Assembly: GCA_910586605.1 (NCBI GenBank) | Contig: CAJUJR010000003.1 | Coordinates: forward strand, 3,344-67,343 | DNA length: 64,000 bases | Direction: 5' to 3' | Source: an uncultured Lachnospiraceae bacterium | Lineage (GTDB): Bacteria; Bacillota; Clostridia; Lachnospirales; Lachnospiraceae | Shown: positions 24,688 through 32,755 of the stretch, in pieces | Layout: every line of letters begins with the position of its first letter | How positions within the stretch are numbered: position 1 is the first letter of the stretch | Made by a program: the position numbers and the translations under genes | The notes under the pieces: generated by a model | Database searches by the model: none | What the model saw: the letters and a program-made list of their open reading frames with translations, nothing else | What the model was told of the DNA's origin: nothing

Positions 24688-25206
24688 ATGGCACAAAATC
24701 CAATTGTAACGATGGAAACGACGGCAGGTGTAATTAAAGCGGAGCTTTATCCGGAAATTGCGCCAAACACAGTAAATAACTTTATTTCGCTGATCCAGAA
24801 GGGATTTTATGATGGACTGACTTTCCACAGGGTAATTGAAAACTTCATGATTCAGGGCGGAGACCCGGATGGGAATGGTACTGGCGGGCCAGGTTATTCT
24901 ATTAAAGGAGAATTTTCTCAAAATGGTTTTGAAAATAACCTGGAACATAAAAGGGGCGTACTTTCCATGGCTCGTTCCCAGATGCCTGATTCTGCAGGTT
25001 CACAGTTTTTTATTATGCATAAGGATGCCCCACATCTGGATGGCGCATATGCTGCATTTGGAAAAGTAACGGAAGGGCTGGAGGCTGTTGACCAGATTGC
25101 ATCAACGAATATTGATTACAGGGATGCGCCGCTGGAGCCACAGATTATGACAAAAGTAACAGTAGAAACTTTTGATGGGGAATACCAGGAACCGGTAATG
25201 TGCTAA
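24688..25206 (+). CDS. ppi: Cyclophilin-type peptidyl-prolyl cis-trans isomerase
   Basis: The 172-residue protein is a full cyclophilin: TFHRVIENFMIQGGDPDGNGTGGPGY, GVLSMARSQMPDSAGSQFFI and DGAYAAFGKVTEG. It has no signal peptide, so it acts in the cytoplasm on proline peptide bonds. The ATG follows AAAGGGGGCTATTGT. A -10-like TATGAT/TATAAAAT lies near 24644-24657. A near-ideal terminator follows, so it is probably monocistronic. Confidence 0.95.
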   Translation: MAQNPIVTMETTAGVIKAELYPEIAPNTVNNFISLIQKGFYDGLTFHRVIENFMIQGGDPDGNGTGGPGYSIKGEFSQNGFENNLEHKRGVLSMARSQMPDSAGSQFFIMHKDAPHLDGAYAAFGKVTEGLEAVDQIASTNIDYRDAPLEPQIMTKVTVETFDGEYQEPVMC

Positions 25207-25226
25207 ATATACAATAAAACATTGTA

Positions 25227-25267
25227 ACTGCCTTTTATAAAATTACAGTTTTATAAAAGGCAGTTTT
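25227..25267 (+). terminator. Perfect terminator after the cyclophilin gene
   Basis: Sixteen-base arms (25227-25242 and 25249-25264) pair without mismatch across a 6-base loop, with T residues after. The A/T-rich stem would work in both directions. Confidence 0.9.
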
Positions 25268-25358
25268 CATATGTAGTGTTATTGTTTAGAGGATAGAGTG
25301 TATTTGCGTTTTGCTTTTTGCAAGAGCCAAACATGCTCTGGGAAGGAGATTTGAATAT

Positions 25359-26315
25359 ATGATACATTTTGGGATACTTGGGGCAGGTGAAATCGCCCGT
25401 AGATTTTTAGACGCCGTACGGCAGACAAAAGATGGGGATGTGATAGCAGTAGCAAGCAGGGATAGCAATAGGGCAAAAGCATGGGCAGAAAAAGAGCATC
25501 TGGGGGTATTTTATGGCAGTTATGATGAACTGCTGGCAAATCCGCAGATAGATGTGGTTTATATTGCAACAACTACCAATGCCCATTATAAAAACATCCT
25601 GCAATGCCTTTTGGCAGGCAAACATGTCCTTTGTGAAAAATCAATGGTCTGCACATATGAGCAGGCAAAGGAAGTCTGCGCTTTAGCAAAAGAAAAGAAG
25701 CTTTTTCTAATGGAAGCTATGTGGAGCAGGTTTTTGCCAAAGACTGCTGCTGTACGAAACTGGATTGCAGAAGGCAGGATTGGCAGGGTAAACCTGATGC
25801 AGGCAACAATTGGGTGGAAGGCAGATATAACTTATAATAAACGGCTCTTTCTGCCAGAACTTGGCGGCGGCGCCCTTTACGACATTGGGGTTTATCCGCT
25901 TGAGCTTCTGCCTTATTTTGTAAACCAGAAGATTGTGGGGCTGCAGCCGCTAATGAAACGCTGCGATACAGGTGTAGATGATATTTCAAGCCTAAACCTA
26001 ATGTTAGAGGGCTGCTTTGCCAATATCCAATGCTCTTTTACTACAAAACTGCCAGAGGATGTATATATTTATGGAGAAGAAGGTTATATCAAGATTCCTA
26101 AAATCCATTATGGAAACCAGGCTATCTTATATGGGCATGATGATAAATCCAAAGACCATTTTGAAGGAGGCCTGGAAAATGGATTTGTATATGAAGCAGA
26201 GGAGGTGATCCGCTGTATCCAAAACGGACAGTTGGAAAGCACAGTTTGCCCACATGAAATGACATTGGATGCCGCTATGTGGATTGATAATGTATTGGCT
26301 TGCACTAAAAATTAA
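25359..26315 (+). CDS. Gfo/Idh/MocA-family NAD(P)-dependent oxidoreductase
   Basis: The 318-residue protein starts with a Rossmann dinucleotide fold (FGILGAGEIARRFLDAV), followed by VVYIATTTNAHYKNI and GKHVLCEKSMVCT, where the EK(P/S) lysine is the family catalytic residue. The C-terminal GFO_IDH_MocA domain contains GGGALYDIGVYPLEL, with Asp and Tyr in place of the usual D/H. It probably oxidises a sugar, inositol or dihydrodiol. GGAAGGAGA lies 10 bases before ATG 25359. It stands alone before the galactanase gene; a role in galactose-polymer use is only suggested by position. Confidence 0.88.
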   Translation: MIHFGILGAGEIARRFLDAVRQTKDGDVIAVASRDSNRAKAWAEKEHLGVFYGSYDELLANPQIDVVYIATTTNAHYKNILQCLLAGKHVLCEKSMVCTYEQAKEVCALAKEKKLFLMEAMWSRFLPKTAAVRNWIAEGRIGRVNLMQATIGWKADITYNKRLFLPELGGGALYDIGVYPLELLPYFVNQKIVGLQPLMKRCDTGVDDISSLNLMLEGCFANIQCSFTTKLPEDVYIYGEEGYIKIPKIHYGNQAILYGHDDKSKDHFEGGLENGFVYEAEEVIRCIQNGQLESTVCPHEMTLDAAMWIDNVLACTKN

Positions 26316-26342
26316 AGACTCCTGGACATATGTAAAGGAGAA

Positions 26343-26354
26343 GCAAACGGTTGC
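26343..26354. promoter_or_regulatory. LacI-type operator 1 upstream of the galactanase gene
   Basis: GCAAACGGTTGC is a classical LacI/GalR-family dyad with central CG. It lies 117 bp (centre to centre) from a second site. Confidence 0.6.
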
Positions 26355-26422
26355 GCAAAGTTGCCTTGCATATTGTATAAAATTAATAAAAAATAGAGGG
26401 AAATTTTGTAAAAATCTATGAA

Positions 26423-26451
26423 TTGTCTCTAAAGAAGGATGATGTTATACT
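26423..26451 (+). promoter_or_regulatory. Promoter of the galactanase gene
   Basis: TTGTCT (26423-26428) and TATACT (26446-26451) are 17 bases apart; start near 26458, leader about 119 nt. Confidence 0.7.
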
Positions 26452-26459
26452 ATAAATGA

Positions 26460-26471
26460 ACAAGCGGTTGC
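26460..26471. promoter_or_regulatory. LacI-type operator 2 overlapping the galactanase transcription start
   Basis: ACAAGCGGTTGC matches operator 1 at 10 of 12 positions and would cover the predicted +1. The wider site is also a dyad, AAGCG-N4-CGCTT. Confidence 0.6.
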
Positions 26472-26576
26472 GCTTTGTTCAGGAAACCGCACATGGTTAT
26501 TTCCTGCCAGAAAATGCTGGCAGGAAGCTAAAATTAGGGTGTGTAATACGCTCTGGGAAAGGACAGGAGGAAATCT

Positions 26577-29500
26577 ATGAAGAAAACATGGAAAAAGGCA
26601 TGGGGCATCATCCTTGCGCTTGCATTAGTACTTACAGCTGCTGCCATGCCGACAGCTTCTCAAAATGCAAGTGCAGCAGGAAGCGGCTTTACTCTGTATT
26701 TCTACAGTGAAGGGGAGGCATCGCTTTATCTGAACATCTGGAACCATGCAGGCCTTGAGTTTGCATCTGACGCTGTGACAAGCGGTGACTGGGGATGGGA
26801 TTACAAGCAAGGGGTATTGCAGCCAGTTGCAGGTAATGCAGGCTGGTATTCTATCGGCCTTACTGTATTAGATGCAGCTGGCAATGATGGGTTTGATATC
26901 TATAATGGTGGAAATGCAGATGGCAATAAGGTAGCTACTTATGATAACCAGTGGAATAATGTAACAGATTATGCAGTATTGGTTGGTGGTTCAAAAGACG
27001 CTTATGCAGTAAAGGGCGAAACCGTTTATACAGATTTGGCTGCGGCAGGGCTTGTAATTGATGGAAGCAATGAGCCAGCACAGCCGACAGAACCAGCAGA
27101 AACAGTAAAACCTGCAGAATCTGAGCTTTATGTAGGAAGAATTCCGAATATGGGGGATGATTTTATACGCGGCGCTGATATTTCTTCGGTATATTCAGAA
27201 TACCAGAGCGGTGTGAAATACTATGATTTCTCTGGGAAGGAACTTGTTTTTTCTTCTACATCCGGTGAAAAGACATTTTTTGATTTCCTAAAGGAAAGCG
27301 GCCATAACTGGGTGCGTATCCGTGTCTGGAATAATCCATATGACGCTAGTGGGAATGGTTATGGCGGCGGAAACAATGACCTTGCAACAGCAAAGCTAAT
27401 TGGGAAAGCTGCTACAGACGCCGGGTTAAAGGTATTGATTGACTTCCATTATTCTGATTTTTGGGCTGACCCGAATATGCAGGGGGCTCCAAAGGCATGG
27501 AAGGATTTTGGATTAACGAAAAAGGCAGAGGAATTAAAGAAATTTACATCAGAAAGCCTTGTAGAATTATTTGCTGCAGGGGTAGATGTTGGGATGGTTC
27601 AGGTCGGAAATGAAACAAATAACGGCCTCTGTGGTGAAACTGTAAAAGAAAATATCTGTACATTGTTCAATGCAGGAAGCAGCGCAGTCCGTGAGGCAGC
27701 AAATGCTGTAAAAAAAGAGGTTTTGGTGGCAATCCATTATACAAATGTACAGGATGCAGGTTATTATGATACAGTTGCTAAGATGTTAGATGATAATAAG
27801 GTGGATTATGATGTATTTGCTACTTCCTATTATCCATTCTGGCATGGGACAACAGAAAATCTAACCGCTGTATTGAAAAAGGTTGCAGAAACTTACAATA
27901 AAAAGGTAATGGTTGCAGAAGTTTCTTATGCTTATACATTAAAAGATGGAGATGGACACAGCAATAATGTAAAAGAAGATGCAGAGGGCTTGGTGTTTCA
28001 TTATGCAACGACTGTTCAAGGCCAGGCAAATGCAATTGCTGATACAATGCGTGCAGTGTGCAATATTGGCGCGGCAGGGCTTGGTACATTTTATTGGGAG
28101 CCTGCATGGATTCCAGTAAGTGTATATGATGAAACTGCCGCAAATGCAGCAGATATCCTTGCCGCAAATAAGGCAGCATGGGAAAAATATGGTTCTGGCT
28201 GGGCTTCTAGCTACTCTGCAGAATATGATCCAGATAATGCAGGGAAATGGTATGGAGGTTCTTCCTGGGACAATCAGGCAATGTTTGACTTTACAGGTAA
28301 GCCTCTGGAATCCATTAATGTTTACAAATATGTACTGACGGGCACTACAGCAAAAGCAAAGTTAGAGAGCGTTGATGACGTAAGCGTAGCTGTCCTTAGT
28401 GATGAAGACTGGAAGATGCCGGAAACCGTCCTGGCAAAATATACAGACAATTCTGAAAAGGAAGTTTCTGTAAACTGGGCAGAAGCAGATGTATCGGCTG
28501 CCAAGACAGGCGGTGTCGGTACTTACAAAATCCATGGGACAGTGGCGGCAGACGGGGCTTCTTTTGAGATACTCTGCACCCTGGAAGTTAAACAGCCAAA
28601 TTTATTGAAAAACCCAGGTTTTGAAGAGGAAGATATGAGCGCATGGGTAATTAATGTAATCAGTGGCGGAGCTGACTGTGCAGGCAGGGTAGCAGACAGC
28701 AATAAACGTACTGGCGAATACAGCCTGAAATACTGGTCAGAAGAACCTGTAAACTTTACAGCAGAACAGACAGTGGCTCTAGATAAAGGCATTTACGAGC
28801 TGAGCGCATATAACCACGGCGCAGTAAGTGACAATGGCGAAAACGCCCTTTACCAGCTTTATGCTGTAATTGATGGAAAAGAATATACGGTAGATTCCTC
28901 TGTTACAAGCTGGCAGGTATGGGAAAACCCTACTATTTCGTCATTAAATGTGGCAAAGGACAATACAAAAGTTACCATCGGCATTAAGACAACAGTGAAT
29001 GCAGGTGGCTGGGGTGCATGGGATGACTTCTATTTAAGGAAGACAGGAGATTTATCTGTCAGTGAGAAGGAAACACAAAGCATCTCTGGGAAGTCAGCAT
29101 ATACGAAGACATATGGTGCAAAAGCATTTACCTTAAATGCAAAAGCAGAAGGGGCGCTTTCTTATGTAAGCAGCAATCAGGCAGTAGCTTCTGTAGGCAA
29201 AGACGGGAAGGTAACTATCAAAGGTACAGGCAAGGCTGTTATTACAGTGAAGGCCGCTGAAACAGATAAATACCAGGCAGCTTCCAAAAAGATTACAATA
29301 ACAGTTAAGCCGCAAAAGGTAAATGGCTTAAAGGTAAAAGCCGGCAAAAAGCAGCTTACTGTCAGCTGGAAAAAGGCAGCAAAGGCTTCTGGTTATCAAA
29401 TCCAGTATTCTACAGCAAAGAACTTTAATGGCGTAAAGACTATAACAGCAAAAGGCACTTCTAAGAAAATAAAGGGCCTAAAAAGCGGCAAGGCATACTA

Positions 29501-29585
29501 TGTAAGGGTATGTGCATATGCAAAGGATGGGAAAGGGAAAATCACTGGCGCATATAGTAAAACTTTGAAAATCAAAGTGAAATAA
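26577..29585 (+). CDS. ganB: Secreted arabinogalactan endo-beta-1,4-galactanase (GH53), multimodular
   Basis: The 1002-residue protein has a signal peptide (residues 1-34). An N-terminal beta-rich module of unknown type follows (about 36-150), then a Pro/Glu linker. The GH53 barrel (about 195-570) has acid/base Glu in VQVGNETNNG and nucleophile Glu in VMVAEVSYAY. Next are a Big_4-like Ig domain (about 600-672), a carbohydrate-binding-like module starting LLKNPGFEEEDMSAW (about 675-826), a Big_2-like domain (about 838-910) and a C-terminal FN3 domain. It should cleave beta-1,4-galactan side chains of plant pectin outside the cell. There is no LPxTG anchor. Two LacI-type operators suggest sugar-responsive repression, but the regulator is not in the window. 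Confidence 0.93.
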   Translation: MKKTWKKAWGIILALALVLTAAAMPTASQNASAAGSGFTLYFYSEGEASLYLNIWNHAGLEFASDAVTSGDWGWDYKQGVLQPVAGNAGWYSIGLTVLDAAGNDGFDIYNGGNADGNKVATYDNQWNNVTDYAVLVGGSKDAYAVKGETVYTDLAAAGLVIDGSNEPAQPTEPAETVKPAESELYVGRIPNMGDDFIRGADISSVYSEYQSGVKYYDFSGKELVFSSTSGEKTFFDFLKESGHNWVRIRVWNNPYDASGNGYGGGNNDLATAKLIGKAATDAGLKVLIDFHYSDFWADPNMQGAPKAWKDFGLTKKAEELKKFTSESLVELFAAGVDVGMVQVGNETNNGLCGETVKENICTLFNAGSSAVREAANAVKKEVLVAIHYTNVQDAGYYDTVAKMLDDNKVDYDVFATSYYPFWHGTTENLTAVLKKVAETYNKKVMVAEVSYAYTLKDGDGHSNNVKEDAEGLVFHYATTVQGQANAIADTMRAVCNIGAAGLGTFYWEPAWIPVSVYDETAANAADILAANKAAWEKYGSGWASSYSAEYDPDNAGKWYGGSSWDNQAMFDFTGKPLESINVYKYVLTGTTAKAKLESVDDVSVAVLSDEDWKMPETVLAKYTDNSEKEVSVNWAEADVSAAKTGGVGTYKIHGTVAADGASFEILCTLEVKQPNLLKNPGFEEEDMSAWVINVISGGADCAGRVADSNKRTGEYSLKYWSEEPVNFTAEQTVALDKGIYELSAYNHGAVSDNGENALYQLYAVIDGKEYTVDSSVTSWQVWENPTISSLNVAKDNTKVTIGIKTTVNAGGWGAWDDFYLRKTGDLSVSEKETQSISGKSAYTKTYGAKAFTLNAKAEGALSYVSSNQAVASVGKDGKVTIKGTGKAVITVKAAETDKYQAASKKITITVKPQKVNGLKVKAGKKQLTVSWKKAAKASGYQIQYSTAKNFNGVKTITAKGTSKKIKGLKSGKAYYVRVCAYAKDGKGKITGAYSKTLKIKVK

Positions 29586-29626
29586 AGAAAAAGGGATGAA
29601 GTGAAAATCGGGTAGTATTACATAGA

Positions 29627-29666
29627 AAGAAGTGTTGCGTTATAAAATAGCGTAACACTTCTTTTT
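29627..29666 (+). terminator. Terminator after the galactanase gene
   Basis: AAGAAGTGTTGCG pairs with CGTAACACTTCTT (one G-U) over an 11-base loop, followed by TTT. Confidence 0.85.
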
Positions 29667-29726
29667 GGTTTCTCATATTACATAATACGGAAAACACTGT
29701 TGTCCTGGCCATTATAAAAATAGTAC

Positions 29727-29774
29727 TTGACAAATGCATTATACGGCTGTATAATTCGATTATACAAATGTATA
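29727..29774 (+). promoter_or_regulatory. Distal BlaI-type promoter-operator module
   Basis: TTGACA (29727-29732), 17 bases, TATAAT (29750-29755). Dyads TATACGGCTGTATA (29740-29753) and TATACAAATGTATA (29761-29774) cover the -10 box and the start site. They are likely operators for the adjacent BlaI-like repressor. Confidence 0.75.
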
Positions 29775-29924
29775 ACAAAGAAATTAGTCCTGGGCAGTTT
29801 AGGAGGAGGTGTTGCAAATAGGGAATTGATAAGAATTTTAATGACTTGGGCAAAGCAAAACTAAAAACTAGAGGGTGTTTTATCCACGCATCCCTTGCTT
29901 GTACCGTAGAACTCCAGATTTGGC

Positions 29925-29971
29925 TTGACAATGTTGCTATACGAGCGTATAATATTTTATACAAATGTATA
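29925..29971 (+). promoter_or_regulatory. Proximal BlaI-type promoter-operator module for blaI-blaR1
   Basis: TTGACA (29925-29930), 17 bases, TATAAT (29948-29953). Dyads TATACGAGCGTATA (29938-29951) and TATACAAATGTATA (29958-29971) follow the same plan as the distal module. The ribosome site of blaI starts 3 bases later, giving a very short leader. Confidence 0.8.
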
Positions 29972-29989
29972 ACAAGGAGGCATCGTTAC

Positions 29990-30385
29990 ATGGGTAATGT
30001 TCAAAAAAAGCTAGGAGAAGCGGAACTGGAAATTATGCAGGTAATTTGGGACAGTAAAAGTCCTGTCCCTTCTAATTATATTTTAAAAGAATTGAAGGGG
30101 CGGAGGAAATGGCAGCTTTCTACACTAATGACTTCATTAACAAGGCTGGCAGATAAGGGATTTGTAAGTTGCGACCGTTCAACAGGAAGTAATCTGTATA
30201 CTTCGTTGATCCCGGAGAATGAATATAAGGCTGGGGCAAGCAAACATTTTCTTGAAAAACTGCATAACAATTCACTACAGAATATGATAGCTACATTGTA
30301 TAGCAATAAAGCGATTAAAAATTCTGATGTTGAGGAACTTAGAAATTTCTTAGATGAATTGGAAGAGGAATGGGAGGACGGATGA
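29990..30385 (+). CDS. blaI: BlaI/MecI/CopY-family repressor
   Basis: The 131-residue protein begins MGNVQKKLGEAELEIMQVIWDSKSPVPSNYILKEL and continues WQLSTLMTSLTRLADKGFVSCDR, the typical BlaI winged helix, with a C-terminal dimerisation helix. ATG 29990 is placed 9 bases after AAGGAGG. BlaI dimers bind dyads in their own promoter and are cut by the partner BlaR1 protease. Its stop overlaps the start of the M56 protease gene (ATGA), confirming a two-gene regulatory operon. Four matching dyads upstream indicate autoregulation. No beta-lactamase gene is visible nearby. Confidence 0.92.
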   Translation: MGNVQKKLGEAELEIMQVIWDSKSPVPSNYILKELKGRRKWQLSTLMTSLTRLADKGFVSCDRSTGSNLYTSLIPENEYKAGASKHFLEKLHNNSLQNMIATLYSNKAIKNSDVEELRNFLDELEEEWEDG

Positions 30386-32334
30386 TGGCAAAACTATTTT
30401 TATCTCTTTTGGGGACTTCAGTTTCAATTAGCGCCGTTGTTGTTATTTTGATGTTACTTACACCATTTTTAAATAAAAGATATGCTGCAAAATGGAAATG
30501 TTCAATTTGGATATTTCTTGCAGTGTGGTTAATTATCCCCTTTAAGGGGGATGCCAGGCAGTTTGTCCTTGCTATGCTGCCACAAACGGAAACGCAGCCT
30601 ACGCTGATGGATAAGGAAAAACTGACAGATACCCAAGTTGGCGCAATTATGCCGTCTAGGCAGGTTATTGTTGAGATACCAGCACAAATGACAGCCCCAA
30701 TTGCAATGCAGGCTGAAAAAAGCAATATAAGCATTAGCATACTTGATGCAGTGGCATTTGTTTGGATGATCGGCTACTTGGTTTTTATATTGGTACACTT
30801 GATTAGCTATTTTCGTTTTAGGGGAGAGGTGATAAGACGGGGGACAATAATAAGGGATACAAATATTTTGCGCCAGATGTCCGAACTGAAAGATGAATTG
30901 CATATAAAGGGTAAAATACAAATGATAGAATACCCTGAAGCTGATAGCCCTATGGTAATTGGCTTCTTGAAACCAGTTTTAGTTTTGCCAAAAGAGCAGT
31001 ATAGCCCAGAGGAACTGTTTTTTATTTTAAAACATGAGTTGGTTCATTTGAAACGGGGAGATGTATATTTTAAGCTTCTTTTTATAACGGCTAACGCTGT
31101 GCACTGGTTTAATCCCCTGATCTGGGTGATGCAAAAGGAAGCTGCAGTTGATATGGAGCTGTCCTGTGATGAAAGAGTTACGCAAGGCACAGGGTATGCT
31201 GTACGGAAAGCATACACAGAAACATTGCTGTCCATGCTCCATAAACAATGTACTAAGAGAACCGTTTTGTCAACGCAATTTTATGGAGGGACAAAAATTA
31301 TGAAAAAACGATTTAAAAATATTTTAGTACGAAAAGGAAAGAAAAACGGAATATCCATATTGGTATGCGCAGTTATTTTAACAGTCAGTTTGGGGACACT
31401 GGTAGGCTATTCTATTGCAAAAGAAGATACAGGAAATAAGGACACAGGAAATGAGCTTGCCCAGCAAGGGAGGAAAGATACCCAAACAAAACAGATGCCT
31501 GCCAATTATCCATCTGCTGCCGACCAAACATTGGAAAATAAAACCAAGCTTATCTTTTCTAAAGAAGGGCAAGAGGAGCAAAAACAGGCTACGCTTGCGG
31601 TTGGCGAGGGGTATTCCATCTATCTGCCTGATGATGAATGGCAGAAATCAGGATCTGACATGTGGACAGCAGCAGTAAATAAGCAGGTCCGGCTTTGGAT
31701 AACACATTTTAAAATGGCAACGGTAGATTCTGCTAATCTGGAATTGGAAAAAGAAGGTTATATGGCAGTACAGGGATATGACAAGCGGAAAAAAGAAGGG
31801 GATTTGGTTTATCATGCCAGATTGAAACCATTTGAAAATGATGTATGGGGAATATTCTACTGTTATCCAACTGATTCTGAAGAAGGCTGGGGAAGAGAAT
31901 TGCCTGTGATTGCAGATACGTTTGCTTTATCAGTTGGTACACATAATGAAAAACCAGTTCCGGTAACAGTATCAAATCCAACAGATTTAAAAGATACAGG
32001 GGAATATCTCCAAGCGAAGGATTGCCAGAAAATACAGAATATTGCAGGCAAATTTGCAGCAGCATATTTTAATGGCAATACTGGAATTTTACAGAAGTAC
32101 CTTACAAGTACTTATGAAGGGGAGGCTGAAATCTATGAGGGCACAGGTACGGTAAGCGATTTAACTGTGAAGGGGTTGTCTGATACTGATGAGAAAAAAT
32201 TGAAAAATGGCATATATGTTGTTTCTTTGGAATTTAGGGATAGTAACTATAAAGACAGCTTATTCTATTTAACGTTGGGGTTTGCCAAAGAGGAGGAGAG
32301 CTGGAAAATACAATTTTATGGTGTTGAGGGATAA
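30382..32334 (+). CDS. BlaR1/MecR1-like M56 membrane metallopeptidase with non-PBP extracellular domain
   Basis: The 650-residue protein has about three N-terminal helices, the zinc site HELVHLKRGD near residue 217, a following helix region (HWFNPLIWVMQKEAAVDMELSCDE, with third ligand Glu), and another helix (about residues 328-350). The C-terminal 290 residues are extracellular. They lack the SxxK, SxN and KTG motifs of the penicillin-binding sensor in classical BlaR1; instead they look like a small secreted alpha+beta sensor (ATLAVGEGYSIYLPDDEW and later a DUF4878-like end). The signal is therefore probably not a beta-lactam. ATG 30382 overlaps blaI by 4 bases; ATG 30385 is also possible. 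Confidence 0.85.
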   Translation: MMAKLFLSLLGTSVSISAVVVILMLLTPFLNKRYAAKWKCSIWIFLAVWLIIPFKGDARQFVLAMLPQTETQPTLMDKEKLTDTQVGAIMPSRQVIVEIPAQMTAPIAMQAEKSNISISILDAVAFVWMIGYLVFILVHLISYFRFRGEVIRRGTIIRDTNILRQMSELKDELHIKGKIQMIEYPEADSPMVIGFLKPVLVLPKEQYSPEELFFILKHELVHLKRGDVYFKLLFITANAVHWFNPLIWVMQKEAAVDMELSCDERVTQGTGYAVRKAYTETLLSMLHKQCTKRTVLSTQFYGGTKIMKKRFKNILVRKGKKNGISILVCAVILTVSLGTLVGYSIAKEDTGNKDTGNELAQQGRKDTQTKQMPANYPSAADQTLENKTKLIFSKEGQEEQKQATLAVGEGYSIYLPDDEWQKSGSDMWTAAVNKQVRLWITHFKMATVDSANLELEKEGYMAVQGYDKRKKEGDLVYHARLKPFENDVWGIFYCYPTDSEEGWGRELPVIADTFALSVGTHNEKPVPVTVSNPTDLKDTGEYLQAKDCQKIQNIAGKFAAAYFNGNTGILQKYLTSTYEGEAEIYEGTGTVSDLTVKGLSDTDEKKLKNGIYVVSLEFRDSNYKDSLFYLTLGFAKEEESWKIQFYGVEG

Positions 32335-32440
32335 AGGCCGTTGGCTATAGAGCCTAAAGAAAGAGCCAATACCAAAATGATGTATAGCATTATTTGGGCA
32401 ATTAAATAGCTGCAATCATAAAAGAATAGGCAGCACAGAT

Positions 32441-32480
32441 ACAGAGCGTATAGAAAACCAGTCTATGCGCTCTGTTTTTC
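32441..32480 (+). terminator. Terminator after the blaI-blaR1-like operon
   Basis: ACAGAGCGTATAG (32441-32453) pairs with CTATGCGCTCTGT (32463-32475) with one G-U, then TTTTTC. Confidence 0.85.
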
Positions 32481-32642
32481 GGTTCAGGCAGTTGTCCGTG
32501 CGCGCATCTGCTGAAAACTTAAAAAGCAAAGCAATACGAAAAGAGATTAATTGTCTATTTTTTTATTTACTTCAATTCTGTTATGATTGGCTGTGAATAA
32601 TAACGAAACAATAACCGTCTATAAAAAAATTCTATATATATC

Positions 32643-32671
32643 TTGAAAAAAGTGGTAAAATTGTATATTCT
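32643..32671 (+). promoter_or_regulatory. Promoter for the relA-sulfite reductase pair
   Basis: TTGAAA (32643-32648) and TATTCT (32666-32671) are 17 bases apart; start near 32679, just before the first leader hairpin. Confidence 0.5.
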
Positions 32672-32687
32672 AATAGATAAACTGATT

Positions 32688-32755
32688 GCTGCTAAAAGCA
32701 GCGTTTTTCATTACTATTTGTGCCGCCGGCCAAAGGCGGCGGAATGGGGATTAAT
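32688..32755 (+). promoter_or_regulatory. Leader element of the relA gene (copy C)
   Basis: Hairpin GCTGC-TAAAA-GCAGC (32688-32702), GTTTTTCATTACTATTTGT, hairpin GCCGCC-N7-GGCGGC (about 32722-32740), then AATGGGGATTAAT before the ATG. Same plan as copies A, B and D. Confidence 0.7.

Larger units (their letters stand above)
29586..29989. other. 404-bp region with galactanase terminator and duplicated BlaI-type promoters
   Basis: It contains a terminator and two copies of a TTGACA-N17-TATAAT promoter, each with two TATAC-N4-GTATA dyads. Between them an AGGAGGAGGTG site (about 29802-29812) is followed only by a five-codon TTG frame, perhaps a gene remnant. Confidence 0.7.
32335..32755. other. 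421-bp region between the BlaR1-like and relA genes
   Basis: It contains a terminator (32441-32480), a 20-base segment also found at 63948-63967 in inverse orientation (32585-32604), a promoter (32643-32671) and the relA leader element. No gene is seen. Confidence 0.6.

Noticed and set aside
26577..29585. Cell-wall anchoring of the galactanase
   Set aside because: No LPxTG motif with hydrophobic tail or SLH domains; the chain ends in an FN3-like domain with a basic end.
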